Source: Halomonas nitroreducens
GTDB lineage: Bacteria > Pseudomonadota > Gammaproteobacteria > Pseudomonadales > Halomonadaceae
Reading direction: 5' to 3'
Length of the DNA: 64,000 bases
NCBI RefSeq assembly: GCF_003966155.1
Contig: NZ_RXNS01000002.1
Coordinates: 310,001 to 374,000 of the forward strand
This document shows positions 1 through 9,583 of the stretch, in pieces (the stretch's first letter is position 1; every line of letters starts with the position of its first letter). Made by a program: the position numbers and the translations under genes. The notes under the pieces are model-generated. The model searched no databases. It saw only the letters and a list, made by a program, of their open reading frames with translations, and had not been told where the DNA came from.

Positions 1-441
1 GACGATCACCCCGGGCCGGCCGGCGTCGATCATCTGCGCGGCCGCCTCCCGACCGCACAGGAAGACACCGGTGAGGTTCACATCGATCACCTGCTGCCAC
101 TGGGCCAGCGACATGGTCTCCGTGACCGCGCCGTCCTTCGCCTTGACCAGCAGGCCGTCTCGCACGATGCCGGCATTGTTCACCAGGCCACCAAGCGGTC
201 CCAGGGTGGAGCGAATGGCGGCGAAGGCCTCGCGAACCGAGCCCTCATCGACGACATCGACGCTGAAGCCGCTGGCGGCGATGCCCGCCGCGTGCAGGGC
301 GCCCAGGGCGTTGTCCAGGCACTCGCCGTCCATGTCGAGCAGCGCCAGGGTGGCACCGGCCCGGCCGAGGCGCTCGGCCATGGCCAGTCCCAGGCCACGG
401 GCACCGCCGGTAATGGCGATGGTGGTGTTGTCGAGGGTCAT
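1..441 (-). CDS. SDR family NAD(P)-dependent oxidoreductase (3' end cut by window)
   Basis: The first 147 codons of a short-chain dehydrogenase/reductase run off the left edge. The Rossmann nucleotide motif TGGARGLG is at residues 11-18, an acidic LLDMDG after strand 2 suggests NAD preference, and NNAG is at 88-91. The family is usually about 250 residues, so the catalytic Ser and YxxxK lie outside the window. The ATG at 441 follows a GGGAGACT ribosome site. It resembles FabG and hydroxyacyl-CoA dehydrogenases, but the substrate cannot be told. It is divergent from fxsA across about 195 bases that hold an AT-rich TTTATAT near 525. Confidence 0.9.
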   Translation of the reverse strand, partial: MTLDNTTIAITGGARGLGLAMAERLGRAGATLALLDMDGECLDNALGALHAAGIAASGFSVDVVDEGSVREAFAAIRSTLGPLGGLVNNAGIVRDGLLVKAKDGAVTETMSLAQWQQVIDVNLTGVFLCGREAAAQMIDAGRPGVIV

Positions 442-636
442 GGGAGTCTCCCGGGGTCAGTGTGGTCATGGCGACGGCCCGTCGCCGTCGGATGCCCGTC
501 ATATCGGCACTGACAGCCTACGCTTTATATTGCGACGCAGCACCCTCCCTCGGGAGCAGACCCTGGCCCACTGGGGATCGCTTGATTTTCCCTGTGTCGC
601 CCCCATGTCATCGGCATTCGATACCGTGGAGTCATC

Positions 637-1155
637 ATGCCCTTCCTTCTCATCTTCACCGTCTTTGCCCTGCTCGATTTCGTGCTCCTGTTTTCCGTCG
701 GCAGCCAGATTGGCCTGCTGACCACCCTGGCCCTGGTACTCGGCACCGGCTTCATCGGTCTGCACCTGATCCGTCGCGAGGGGGTGGCCACCTTCGCCAG
801 GGCCCAGGAGCGCATGGCCCGGGGTGAGGTTCCCTCCGGCGAACTGCTCACCGGGGCGGCGCTGATCTTCGGCGGCGCCCTGCTCATGGCGCCCGGCTTT
901 CTCTCCGACACCCTGGGCTTCATGTGCCTGATTCCCGATGCGCGCCGCCTGCTGGGCAAGCTGCTCGGCCGGGTCGGCCTGCGCATGCGGGGGGTGCATG
1001 TCCAGACCGGCGGCTACCGTCCCCGCCAGGGCAGCGACGCCGACTGGCAACAAGCCGACGCGCCTCGCGGCGACGCCACCGGGGAAGGCCATACCGGCAC
1101 CCAGGGCGAGCCGCTGGAGGGCGATTTCATCGGCCACGACGAGCGCCGGGGCTGA
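637..1155 (+). CDS. fxsA: FxsA family membrane protein
   Basis: A 172-residue inner-membrane protein of the FxsA family, whose E. coli member suppresses F-plasmid exclusion of phage T7. The N-terminal half is strongly hydrophobic, with segments near residues 5-40 and 70-100. It carries the family-typical opening MPFLLIFTVFALLDFVLL and a stretch around GTGFIGLHLIRREG. The C-terminal 50 residues are polar and probably cytoplasmic. The ATG follows GGAG. It stands directly upstream of groES, the same neighbourhood as in E. coli, which supports the name. The molecular function is not well known. Confidence 0.93.
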   Translation: MPFLLIFTVFALLDFVLLFSVGSQIGLLTTLALVLGTGFIGLHLIRREGVATFARAQERMARGEVPSGELLTGAALIFGGALLMAPGFLSDTLGFMCLIPDARRLLGKLLGRVGLRMRGVHVQTGGYRPRQGSDADWQQADAPRGDATGEGHTGTQGEPLEGDFIGHDERRG

Positions 1156-1173
1156 CGAGAAAAAATTTATGCC

Positions 1174-1206
1174 GGGGCCTTGAAAGCCCCGTCAGCAGCC
1201 CCACTT
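1174..1206 (+). promoter_or_regulatory. sigma-32 heat-shock promoter of groESL
   Basis: CTTGAAA at 1179-1185 and CCCCACTT at 1199-1206, 13 bases apart, match the RpoH consensus (CTTGAAA, 11-16 bases, CCCCATNT). The -35 heptamer sits exactly in the loop of a 5-bp hairpin, GGGGC 1174-1178 with GCCCC 1186-1190, which might also act on fxsA transcripts. No CIRCE element was seen. The groES start codon is about 150 bases downstream. Confidence 0.85.
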
Positions 1207-1359
1207 AACCGTCAGCAACGAGCTTCGGCCCCGGCTTCGCCGAGGTCATCCACACGGAAGGCGGTAACGCCTTCACCCCGCAGCCCGCTGCGGGTTGATG
1301 ATGAAAACCGCCGTGGCAGCGACGCCCCGGCACAGCAAACCATCAGGAGAACGTGAGCA

Positions 1360-1653
1360 ATGAACATCCGTCCCTTGCACGATCGCGTCGTCATCCGTCG
1401 CGTTGAAGAAGAGCAGAAGACCGCAGGCGGCATCGTGCTCCCGGGCAGTGCCCAGGAAAAGCCGACTCGTGGCGAAGTCCTCGCCGTCGGTAACGGCCGG
1501 ATTCTGGACAGCGGCGACGTGCGCCCGCTCGACGTCAAGGTCGGCGACACCGTGATCTTCAAGGATGGCTTCGGCGTCGAGAAGCAGAAGATCGACGGCG
1601 AGGAAGTGCTGATCATGAGCGAGTCCGACATCCTGGCCGTCGTCGAAGGCTGA
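1360..1653 (+). CDS. groES: co-chaperonin GroES
   Basis: A 97-residue 10-kDa chaperonin, the usual length. It opens with [14 protein letters not shown] and contains the mobile-loop region [20 protein letters not shown] (about residues 16-35) that contacts GroEL. It ends in [10 protein letters not shown]. Seven copies cap the GroEL ring and close the folding chamber in the cytoplasm. AGGAGA lies at 1345-1350. It is the first gene of the groES-groEL operon behind the sigma-32 promoter near 1179, so heat induction is expected. Confidence 0.99.
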   Translation: MNIRPLHDRVVIRRVEEEQKTAGGIVLPGSAQEKPTRGEVLAVGNGRILDSGDVRPLDVKVGDTVIFKDGFGVEKQKIDGEEVLIMSESDILAVVEG

Positions 1654-1685
1654 GCCACGACCCGCTAGCAATCGCTCGATACTGA

Positions 1686-3362
<1,677 letters not shown>

Positions 3363-3394
3363 GCCGACCCGCCAACCCAGGCCTCGCCTGAACG

Positions 3395-3426
3395 AGCCCC
3401 CCGCCGGTTACCGGCGGGGGGCTTTT
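3395..3426 (+). terminator. rho-independent terminator of groESL
   Basis: A perfect 13-bp stem (3395-3407 with 3411-3423), a TTA loop and a TTTT tail, starting 32 bases after the groEL stop. It is the clearest terminator in the window. Confidence 0.93.
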
Positions 3427-3433
3427 CAGTTTC

Positions 3434-3479
3434 AAGAAGGAAGAAGGAAGAAGGAAGAAGGAAGAAGGAAGAAGGAAGA
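3434..3479 (+). repeat. heptanucleotide tandem repeat AAGAAGG x6 plus partial unit
   Basis: Six perfect copies of AAGAAGG occupy 3434-3475, with a partial AAGA at 3476-3479. The tract lies between the groEL terminator and trmJ, about 75 bases before the trmJ start. The following stretch has a small hairpin (GGCGC 3507-3511 with GCGCC 3515-3519) and an inverted repeat GAAGACGAG (3475-3483) with CTCGTCTTC (3544-3552) that ends at the trmJ start codon. Such tracts can change length by slippage. Confidence 0.9.
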
Positions 3480-3552
3480 CGAGGCAGTGTAGAATGTCCT
3501 CTTCCAGGCGCGAAGCGCCGATCTTCACTCTTCCAGCTTCCCTCTCGTCTTC

Positions 3553-4287
3553 ATGCTATCGAACATTCGTATCGTTCTCGTCCAGACCTACCACCCCGGC
3601 AATATCGGTGCCTCGGCCCGCGCCATGAAGACCATGGGCCTCGAGAATCTGCTGTTGGTCAATCCCCGCTGCTTCCCCGACCCCGAGGCCTCGCGACTCG
3701 CCGCCGGCGCCGAGGACGTCGTGGCGAATGCCCGGGTGGTAACCAGCCTGGCGGAGGCCGTCGGCGACTGCGTGCAGGTCGTGGGCGCCAGCGCCCGCCT
3801 GCGCAGCCTGCCGCTGCCCCACTTCGACGAGCCCGCGGACATGGCCGAGACCCTGGTGGCCAATGCCAGCGATGATCCGGTGGCCCTGGTGTTCGGTCGC
3901 GAGCGTTTCGGGCTGACCAACGACGAGATCCGCCACTGCAGCCACCAGGTGAGCATTCCCGCCAACCCGGACTACGGCATCCTCAACCTGTCCCAGGCCG
4001 TGCAGGTTCTGGCCTACGAGGTCTTCCGGGCCTGGCGACAGCGCCCGGACAGCGGCTTCCGTGCGCCCCGGCCGTCCCCTGAGCGCCAGCCCACCCGCGA
4101 GCAGCTCGGCCACTTCCATGACCACCTGTCCCGGGTCATGCAGGCCAGCGGTTTCATCACCCAGCCCCACGCCCGCACCGAGGACCAGCTCCAGGCCCTG
4201 TTCGCCCGCGCCCGGCCTTCGCGCAAGGAGCTATCGCTGCTGCGGGGACTGCTGAGTGCCCTGGAGGAAAGGCCGGACGACACCTGA
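3553..4287 (+). CDS. trmJ: tRNA (cytidine/uridine-2'-O-)-methyltransferase TrmJ
   Basis: A 244-residue SPOUT-class RNA methyltransferase that methylates the 2'-O of nucleotide 32 in tRNAs. It has the TrmJ opening IRIVLVQTYHPGNIGASARA, the segment VALVFGRERFGLTNDE near residues 115-130, and the knot-forming IPANPDYGILNLSQAVQVL near 136-155 that binds S-adenosylmethionine. The length matches the family. There is no good Shine-Dalgarno before the ATG; the start codon abuts an inverted-repeat arm instead. It stands alone, with its own terminator near 4472 and the unusual repeat tract upstream. Confidence 0.95.
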   Translation: MLSNIRIVLVQTYHPGNIGASARAMKTMGLENLLLVNPRCFPDPEASRLAAGAEDVVANARVVTSLAEAVGDCVQVVGASARLRSLPLPHFDEPADMAETLVANASDDPVALVFGRERFGLTNDEIRHCSHQVSIPANPDYGILNLSQAVQVLAYEVFRAWRQRPDSGFRAPRPSPERQPTREQLGHFHDHLSRVMQASGFITQPHARTEDQLQALFARARPSRKELSLLRGLLSALEERPDDT

Positions 4288-4294
4288 GCCGTCA

Positions 4295-4338
4295 CGGCAT
4301 TGTCATGCCGGGGTCATGATGCCGTCACCCATGACGGC
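4295..4338. other. two short dyads between trmJ and the PsiE gene
   Basis: CGGCAT 4295-4300 pairs with ATGCCG 4305-4310, and GCCGTCA 4321-4327 with TGACGGC 4332-4338. Neither has a T tract. They lie in the 272-base gap after trmJ and could be operator sites or RNA hairpins. I could not fit a convincing Pho box here. Confidence 0.4.
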
Positions 4339-4471
4339 GACACTGACCCTGCCCGACACGGGACCGGCAAGGGACACTGCTACTCGTTCTGCCAGGGACG
4401 CACGGGGACAGGACGCCCCCCAGGGAGGCCTAGCGTGGCATCGGGACGATGCCCAGGGAGGATGCAGATAC

Positions 4472-4501
4472 CGCCACGACGCCCCGCGTCGTGGCGTTTT
4501 T
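4472..4501 (+). terminator. rho-independent terminator after trmJ
   Basis: A 10-bp stem (4472-4481 with 4487-4496), a five-base loop and TTTTT at 4497-4501. It lies about 185 bases after trmJ and 58 bases before the PsiE-family start, so it either ends the trmJ transcript or attenuates the next gene. It argues against the earlier in-frame start at 4449 for that gene. Confidence 0.8.
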
Positions 4502-4559
4502 CTTGGCGGGCACGGCCGAGGGTGGCAAAGTGATCCTCGAGGCGACCAGGAGAGACGAC

Positions 4560-5039
4560 ATGCCCCCGGAGACCGAGGCACCCAAGCCGAAACGCCTGCA
4601 ACTGTTCCACGACGAACTCCCCAAGGAACACGAGGACCCGCTGATCGGCATCCTGCACCGCATCATCCGCCTCGGCGTCAAGGTACTGGCGGTGCTGATG
4701 GTCTTCGTGATCCTCTGGGGGATCTTCGACGTCATCTACGTGCTCTACCAGCAGCTTATCTCGCCGCCGTTCCTGCTGCTGGAAGTCGGCGATATCTTCC
4801 GCCTGTTCGGGGCCTTCATGGTGGTGCTGATCGCCATCGAGATCTTCATCAACATCCGCCTCTACCTCGGCACCGATGTACTGCCGATACAGCTGGTGAT
4901 TGCCACCGCGCTGATGGCCATCGCCCGGAAGGTGATCGTCCTGGACATCGAGACCGTCTCGGCCGAGTACGTCTTCGCCATCGCCGCCGTGGTGCTGGCA
5001 CTGGGGGTCACCCACTGGCTGGTCGCCCGCAAGCAGTAA
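4560..5039 (+). CDS. PsiE family phosphate-starvation-inducible membrane protein
   Basis: A 159-residue membrane protein with four predicted helices: the first around VLAVLMVFVILWGIFDVIYV, then one at the FRLFGAFMVVLIAIEIFINI region, and two in the C-terminal third. This fits the PsiE family, whose function is unknown and whose E. coli member is induced by phosphate starvation. The ATG at 4560 is chosen because AGGAGAG precedes it and because a terminator lies inside the longer reading from 4449. No neighbouring gene suggests a partner. Confidence 0.82.
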   Translation: MPPETEAPKPKRLQLFHDELPKEHEDPLIGILHRIIRLGVKVLAVLMVFVILWGIFDVIYVLYQQLISPPFLLLEVGDIFRLFGAFMVVLIAIEIFINIRLYLGTDVLPIQLVIATALMAIARKVIVLDIETVSAEYVFAIAAVVLALGVTHWLVARKQ

Positions 5040-5068
5040 CGGCACCTGCGCCCCGCCCTGCCAGGGCC

Positions 5069-6037
5069 TCAGGCCGGCAATAGCCAGCCGGCGTAGGCCA
5101 CCAGGTCATCGCCCAGCTCGCCGCGAGTCACCCGCCGGTAGAGCCCCTGCAAGCGCGCCGTCACCGAATCCCCGTCGATCGGCTGGTCCGGTCGAGGGGC
5201 GCCCGCCCGGGCACCGATATGGCGTCCGTCGAGCTCGCGCAGCGGCAGGATCTCGGCGGCGGTGCCAGTGACGAAGGCCTCGTCGGCGGTGTACAGCTCG
5301 TCCCGGGTGATGCGGCGTTCCTGCACTTCCATGTCCATCACCTCCCGGGCCAGGCGGATGACGCTGTCCCGGGTGATGCCCTGCAGGCAGGAGGTGATCT
5401 CCGGCGTGTGCAGGACCCCGTCGCGCAGCAGGAAAACATTGGCCGCCGAGGCCTCGGCCACATAGCCCTCCGGGTCGAGCATCAGGGTCTCGTCGAAGCC
5501 TGCCTTCACCGCGGTGTTCAGGGCCAGCATGGAGTTCACGTAGTGGCCATTGGTCTTGGCCCGGCACAGGCTGATGTTGACGTGGTGACGGGCCCAGGAC
5601 GAGGTCAGGGCCCGCAGGCCGATGGCCGCCGCCTCCGGCGAGATGTAGTCGCCCAGGTCCCAGGCGGCGATCATCACGTGGCTGGTCAGCCCCTTGGCCC
5701 GCAGGCCGAGCCCCTCGGCACCCAGGTAGACGGTGGGCTTGAGGTAGGCATTGTCCAGGCCGTTCCGGGTCAGGCACTGCCGCTGGGCCGCGATCAGGGT
5801 CTCGGCGTCGAAAGATAACGGTATATCCAGAGCGTGCGCGCTATCCAGCAGCCGGCGGGTGTGCTCGGCGACCCGGAACAACTGCGCGCCGTCCGGGCCC
5901 CGGTACGCCCGAACCCCCTCGAAACAGCCCATGCCGTAGTGCAGGGTATGGGTCAGCAGGTGGGTCCGGGCCTCGCGCCAGGGCAGCCAGTCGCCGTCCT
6001 GCCACAGCCAGCCGTCTCGGTCATACAGGGGCGTCAT
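5069..6037 (-). CDS. branched-chain-type (class IV) aminotransferase, IlvE-like
   Basis: A 322-residue fold-type IV PLP aminotransferase. The HTLHYGMGCFEGVRAY segment (about residues 31-46), the YLKPTVYLG region and AKTNGHYVNSMLA with its PLP lysine (about 150) are typical of IlvE, followed by EASAANVFLL and GITRDSVIRLA. It would move amino groups between amino acids and 2-oxo acids. Its ATG overlaps the stop of the upstream deacetylase-like gene (ATGA), so it is the last gene of the acetyl-amine operon rather than part of an ilv cluster. It may therefore serve that pathway instead of valine and isoleucine synthesis. The ATG at 6037 is preferred over 6082 for the coupling. Confidence 0.88.
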   Translation of the reverse strand: MTPLYDRDGWLWQDGDWLPWREARTHLLTHTLHYGMGCFEGVRAYRGPDGAQLFRVAEHTRRLLDSAHALDIPLSFDAETLIAAQRQCLTRNGLDNAYLKPTVYLGAEGLGLRAKGLTSHVMIAAWDLGDYISPEAAAIGLRALTSSWARHHVNISLCRAKTNGHYVNSMLALNTAVKAGFDETLMLDPEGYVAEASAANVFLLRDGVLHTPEITSCLQGITRDSVIRLAREVMDMEVQERRITRDELYTADEAFVTGTAAEILPLRELDGRHIGARAGAPRPDQPIDGDSVTARLQGLYRRVTRGELGDDLVAYAGWLLPA

Positions 6038-7200
6038 GGGCGTCTCTCGTCGATGGAAGCGTGGCCGAACCAGCGCGCGCACCAGTCGTCGATCAGGGCA
6101 CGCTGGTGGGGCTGCAGGGCCTGGTAGCCCCAGGCGGCGATCTCGTCGTTCTGCGGGTCGGGCACACCGGTCTCGCTGTCGGCGAGGGCCTGAATCACCG
6201 CATGGCCGCAGAAGGGCACATAGCCCTCCGAATAACCGCCCTCGTGGACCATCACCAGCTTGCCGCCGCAGACACGCTCGGCCAGGGCCATGAGCTGGCG
6301 GGTCATCTCGCCGAAGGCCCGGCTGTTGAGCAGCATCTTGCCCAGCGGGTCCTTGGCGCAGGCATCATAGCCGCAGGCGACGACGATCAGCTCCGGCCGG
6401 AAGGCCTCGAGCGCCGGCAGCACCAGGGTCTCCATGGCATGGGCATAGGCGCCGAGGCCGCAGCCCGGCGGCAGCGGCAGGTTCAGGGTGGTGCCCTGCC
6501 CCGCCCCTTCGCCCTGCTCGGCGAAGGTACCGGTGTCCAGCGGGTAGTTGCCGGCCTGGTGGATCGACACGGTGAAGACCTCGGGATCGGCGTAGAAGGC
6601 CGACTGCTGGCCGTTGCCGTGGTGGACGTCCCAGTCGAGGATCGCCACTCGCCCCACCTGGCCGAGGGCCCGGGCGCGCATCACCGCCACCGGGATATTG
6701 CCCAGCAGGCAGAAGCCGCGCCCCTGGTCGGCCTCGGCATGGTGGCCGGGCGGCCGGCACAGGGCATAGGCATTGGCGAGCTCGCCGGTGGCCACCGCCT
6801 CCACCGCGGCGATGGCCAGCCCTGCCGACTGTCGGGCCGCCGCCAGGCTGCCCGGCTGGTAGGGGGCGCAGTCCCCCGCATCGCCGCCGTGGGCGCGGTC
6901 CCCGACGGCGAGGGCCTCGAGGTAGCGGCCGGTATGGAAGCGCGCCAGATCGGCATCCTCGGCCGGCGGTGCCTTGCGCACGGCGAGCTCGTCGATGAGA
7001 CCCGAGACCTCGAGCAGGTTCTTCAGCCGCCGTTTGCTCTCGGCACTCTCCGAGGCGGGCTGGGGCTGGCGGAAGGCCCCCGGCGAGGCAAACACGCCGA
7101 TGGCCCCCGGGTCGTGCCAGAAGCAGCGCTCATGCCAGAAGAAGCCGGTGGCCGGCACTCCGGTGGCCGGCATCCCGGTGGCCGGCGAGGTGTTACTCAT
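6034..7200 (-). CDS. histone-deacetylase-like amidohydrolase (class II HDAH type)
   Basis: A 388-residue zinc amidohydrolase of the HDAC/acetylpolyamine hydrolase superfamily. It keeps the active-site pair RPPGHHAE, the zinc segment DWDVHHGNG, the second metal aspartate in GYDACAKDPLG and the catalytic tyrosine in EGGYSEGY. Its overall pattern is close to bacterial HDAH enzymes. The N-terminus carries an odd repeat, PATG[MV] three times, encoded by a 15-bp tandem repeat (7145-7189). The ATG overlaps the stop of the reductase gene upstream, and its own stop overlaps the aminotransferase start. It likely removes acetyl from a small N-acetyl amine or amino acid; the substrate is not known. Confidence 0.9.
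   Translation of the reverse strand: MSNTSPATGMPATGVPATGFFWHERCFWHDPGAIGVFASPGAFRQPQPASESAESKRRLKNLLEVSGLIDELAVRKAPPAEDADLARFHTGRYLEALAVGDRAHGGDAGDCAPYQPGSLAAARQSAGLAIAAVEAVATGELANAYALCRPPGHHAEADQGRGFCLLGNIPVAVMRARALGQVGRVAILDWDVHHGNGQQSAFYADPEVFTVSIHQAGNYPLDTGTFAEQGEGAGQGTTLNLPLPPGCGLGAYAHAMETLVLPALEAFRPELIVVACGYDACAKDPLGKMLLNSRAFGEMTRQLMALAERVCGGKLVMVHEGGYSEGYVPFCGHAVIQALADSETGVPDPQNDEIAAWGYQALQPHQRALIDDWCARWFGHASIDERRP
7145..7189 (+). repeat. 15-bp tandem repeat x3 inside the HDAH gene
   Basis: Three 15-bp units built on GGTGGCCGGC encode PATG-M/V in the N-terminus of the HDAC-like protein on the minus strand. An almost identical 15-bp unit (GGCGGCCGGC core) is repeated three times at 54654-54698 in an unrelated gene. 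Confidence 0.85.
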
Positions 7201-8138
7201 TCGCTTGCCTCCTGGCGCTCCCAGACCTCGATCGCCGCCGCCAGGTCCTCCAGCGAGGCACCCACCGACTTGAACACGGTGATGGCGTCCTCGCCGCTGC
7301 GGCCGGGTTGCTGCCCCTGCAGCAGCTCGGCCAGCTCGCCGCGGATGTCGTCGAAGGCGAAGCCGCCCTCGTCGATGGCCTGGAGGATGTCGCCGGCCTC
7401 CCCCTTGGCCCCGGCATAGGTATCGACGAACACCTCGCCGCGGCGCAGGCACTCGGCGTCGGTCTCGCGCATGCTCGGCCGGAAGGCGCCGATCAGGTCG
7501 AGGTGGGTGCCCGGCGCCAGCCAGTCGCCGCGGATCAGCGGCGCGCTGGACAGGGTCACGCAGCTGATCAGCTCGGCCTCGCGTGCTGCCGCCTCCAGGT
7601 CGGTCACCGCCGCCGTGTCGAAGCGATCGGCATAGTCCGCGGCCAGGCGCTCGGCCTTGTCGGGGTGTCGGCCCCAGATGCGCACCCGGCGGATGGGGCG
7701 TACCGCGGCATGGGCCTCGATGACCATCGGCGCCAGCTTGCCGGTGCCCACCACCAGCAGGGTCTCGGCATCGACCCGCGCCAGCTCCCGGGCCGCCAGG
7801 GCCGAGGCCGCGGCGGTACGCCGCCGGGTCAGCTCGCTGCCGTCGAGGCAGGCCAGCGGCCGGCCATGGTCACCCTCGCTGAGCAGGTACACCCCGGCGA
7901 TCGCCGGCAGGCCGTGCGCGGCGTTCTGCGGAAAGACGTTGACCATCTTCACCCCGATGTAGCCGTCGCGCTCCCAGGCTGGCATCAACAGCAGGGTCGC
8001 CTCGCCGTCGCGGCGATGCATGGCATGGTGGTGCCGGGGCGGCGACTCCACCCCCTCGAGGAAGGTGGTGGCCAGGCGCTCGACAAGCGCCTGCCAGTCG
8101 AGTGCCGCCGCCACCTGCTCGGCGTCGATGATACGCAT
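7197..8138 (-). CDS. ornithine cyclodeaminase / mu-crystallin family protein
   Basis: A 313-residue member of the ornithine cyclodeaminase/mu-crystallin family. The dimer-forming N-terminal part (IGVKMVNVFPQN near residue 63) is followed by a Rossmann domain with VVGTGKLAP near 128. Family members include ornithine and alanine-type enzymes and the NAD(P)H reductases of cyclic imines such as 1-pyrroline-2-carboxylate. Next to RidA, which destroys imine and enamine intermediates, an imine-handling role is likely. It begins one base after the ridA stop and its stop overlaps the next ATG, so translation is coupled. The exact reaction is not settled by sequence. Confidence 0.85.
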   Translation of the reverse strand: MRIIDAEQVAAALDWQALVERLATTFLEGVESPPRHHHAMHRRDGEATLLLMPAWERDGYIGVKMVNVFPQNAAHGLPAIAGVYLLSEGDHGRPLACLDGSELTRRRTAAASALAARELARVDAETLLVVGTGKLAPMVIEAHAAVRPIRRVRIWGRHPDKAERLAADYADRFDTAAVTDLEAAAREAELISCVTLSSAPLIRGDWLAPGTHLDLIGAFRPSMRETDAECLRRGEVFVDTYAGAKGEAGDILQAIDEGGFAFDDIRGELAELLQGQQPGRSGEDAITVFKSVGASLEDLAAAIEVWERQEASE

Positions 8139-8139
8139 T

Positions 8140-8496
8140 TCAGGCCTCCGGTAGCGCAGCCACGGCCATGATCTCGACCTTCCACTCGGGCCTGGCCAGC
8201 TGGGCCTCGACGGCGGCGCGCACCGGGGGGCGACCGGGCACCACCCAGGCGTCCCAGGCGGCGTTCATCTCGGCGAACTCGCTCATGCTGGTTACCCAGA
8301 TCTGCGCGGAGATCAGCTGCTCCTTGGAGGTGCCGGCCTTGGCCAGCAGTTCGTCGATGCGTGCCAGCACCTGCTCGGTCTGGCCGCGCATGCCGGCGCT
8401 GGGGTCGCTGGGCACCTGGCCGGCCAGGTAGACGGTGCCGTTGTGGACGGCAATCTGGCTCATGCGGGTGTTGCTGTCGTGATGGGTCAGGCTCAT
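8140..8496 (-). CDS. RidA family protein (enamine/imine deaminase)
   Basis: A 118-residue protein of the RidA/YjgF/UK114 family. The core segments VYLAGQVPSDP, GQTEQVLARIDELLAKAG and the substrate-anchoring region GRPPVRAAVEAQLARP are present. Family members hydrolyse reactive enamines or imines made by PLP or flavin enzymes. The start at 8496 is preferred because GAGAGAGA precedes it; an earlier ATG at 8523 would add nine residues. It lies between the acetylpolyamine-hydrolase-like gene and the cyclodeaminase-family gene, consistent with an amine catabolic pathway. Confidence 0.9.
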   Translation of the reverse strand: MSLTHHDSNTRMSQIAVHNGTVYLAGQVPSDPSAGMRGQTEQVLARIDELLAKAGTSKEQLISAQIWVTSMSEFAEMNAAWDAWVVPGRPPVRAAVEAQLARPEWKVEIMAVAALPEA

Positions 8497-8523
8497 GGGG
8501 TGATCTCTCTCGGTCAGGGGCAC

Positions 8524-9558
8524 TCAGGCACCGGTGAAGCCCGCCATGAAGGCGGCCAGGTTGTGACTCAGGTGTTCGGTGGGATAGCCGCCTTCCTGCA
8601 CCAGCACCGTCGGCAGGTGCAGCGCCTGCAGCAGCCTTCCCACGGCGGCGAAGTCCGCGGTCTCCAGGGACAGGCCGGCCAGGGGATCGTCCTTGTGGGC
8701 ATCCAGCCCCAGGGCCACCACCACCGCCTGGGGACCGAAGGCGCGCAGGCGCTCGAGCAGGGTCTCGAGGGCGGCGAGGAAGGCCATGCCGTCGCTGCCC
8801 AATGGCAGCGGCAGGTTGACGTTCGCGCCCAGGCCATCGCCCTCGCCGGTCTCGTCGGCTCCGCCCCAGAAGAACGGGTAGAAGTCGTCGGGGTCGGCAT
8901 GCAGCGAGCCGGTCCAGACATCGCCGCTCTGGTAGAAGACGTCCTGGGTGCCGTTGCCGTGGTGCAGGTCCACGTCGATGATCGCCACCCGGGGAAAGCT
9001 CTCGCGCAGCACCGTGGCGGCCAGTGCCGCGTTGTTGAGAAAGCAGAAGCCGCCGGCGCGATCCGGCCCCGCATGGTGGCCGGGAGGGCGGCACAGGGCG
9101 TAGGCGCTGTGCTCGCCCCCGGCCACCGCCTCGGCGGCGGCCTGGGCGCTGGCGGCACTGGCCAGGATGCCGGCGAAGCTGTCGGCGGTGATCGGGCAGG
9201 CCATGTCATGGAGGTGCCAGCCGGCCTGGCCCACCGGGTGACGGGGATAGTGGTGGCCCCCGCCGCAGGGGTGGACGTTGGGGGCGACGATCTCGGCGGC
9301 ATCCGGCAACGCCATCCAGCGGGCATGGATGGTCTCCAGGAAGGCCAGGTAGCGCGGGGTATGGATGCGCCCCAGCCGCTCACGCAAGCGCTCGCCATCG
9401 GAGTCCCCGGGCGGGGTCAGCGAGAGTCCCGCCTCGGCAAGGCCCCGGGTGAGCAGTTCGGCGCGTTCCGGCCCCTCGGGGGACGGCGCCGGCCGGCCTC
9501 GCAGCAGGAAGCTCGGCGGGGCATGGCGTTCCTGGTCGGAATGGTAGAAGAGTTTCAT
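8524..9558 (-). CDS. acetylpolyamine amidohydrolase-like deacetylase
   Basis: A 344-residue zinc deacetylase, the same length as Pseudomonas acetylpolyamine amidohydrolases. Active-site motifs are RPPGHHAG (tandem His), DVDLHHGNGTQ (zinc Asp and His), GLDAHKDDPLAG (second Asp) and EGGYPTEH (catalytic Tyr). The region around GGHHYPRHPVGQAGWHL is the loop that narrows the channel in these enzymes. It should release acetate from acetylated putrescine, cadaverine or a similar small amine in the cytoplasm. It is 25 bases after dctM and is followed by ridA. It is a distant paralogue of the HDAH gene in the same operon, so two deacetylases act side by side. Confidence 0.9.
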   Translation of the reverse strand: MKLFYHSDQERHAPPSFLLRGRPAPSPEGPERAELLTRGLAEAGLSLTPPGDSDGERLRERLGRIHTPRYLAFLETIHARWMALPDAAEIVAPNVHPCGGGHHYPRHPVGQAGWHLHDMACPITADSFAGILASAASAQAAAEAVAGGEHSAYALCRPPGHHAGPDRAGGFCFLNNAALAATVLRESFPRVAIIDVDLHHGNGTQDVFYQSGDVWTGSLHADPDDFYPFFWGGADETGEGDGLGANVNLPLPLGSDGMAFLAALETLLERLRAFGPQAVVVALGLDAHKDDPLAGLSLETADFAAVGRLLQALHLPTVLVQEGGYPTEHLSHNLAAFMAGFTGA

Positions 9559-9583
9559 GCGGCGTCATCCTTGCAGCGAGCTC

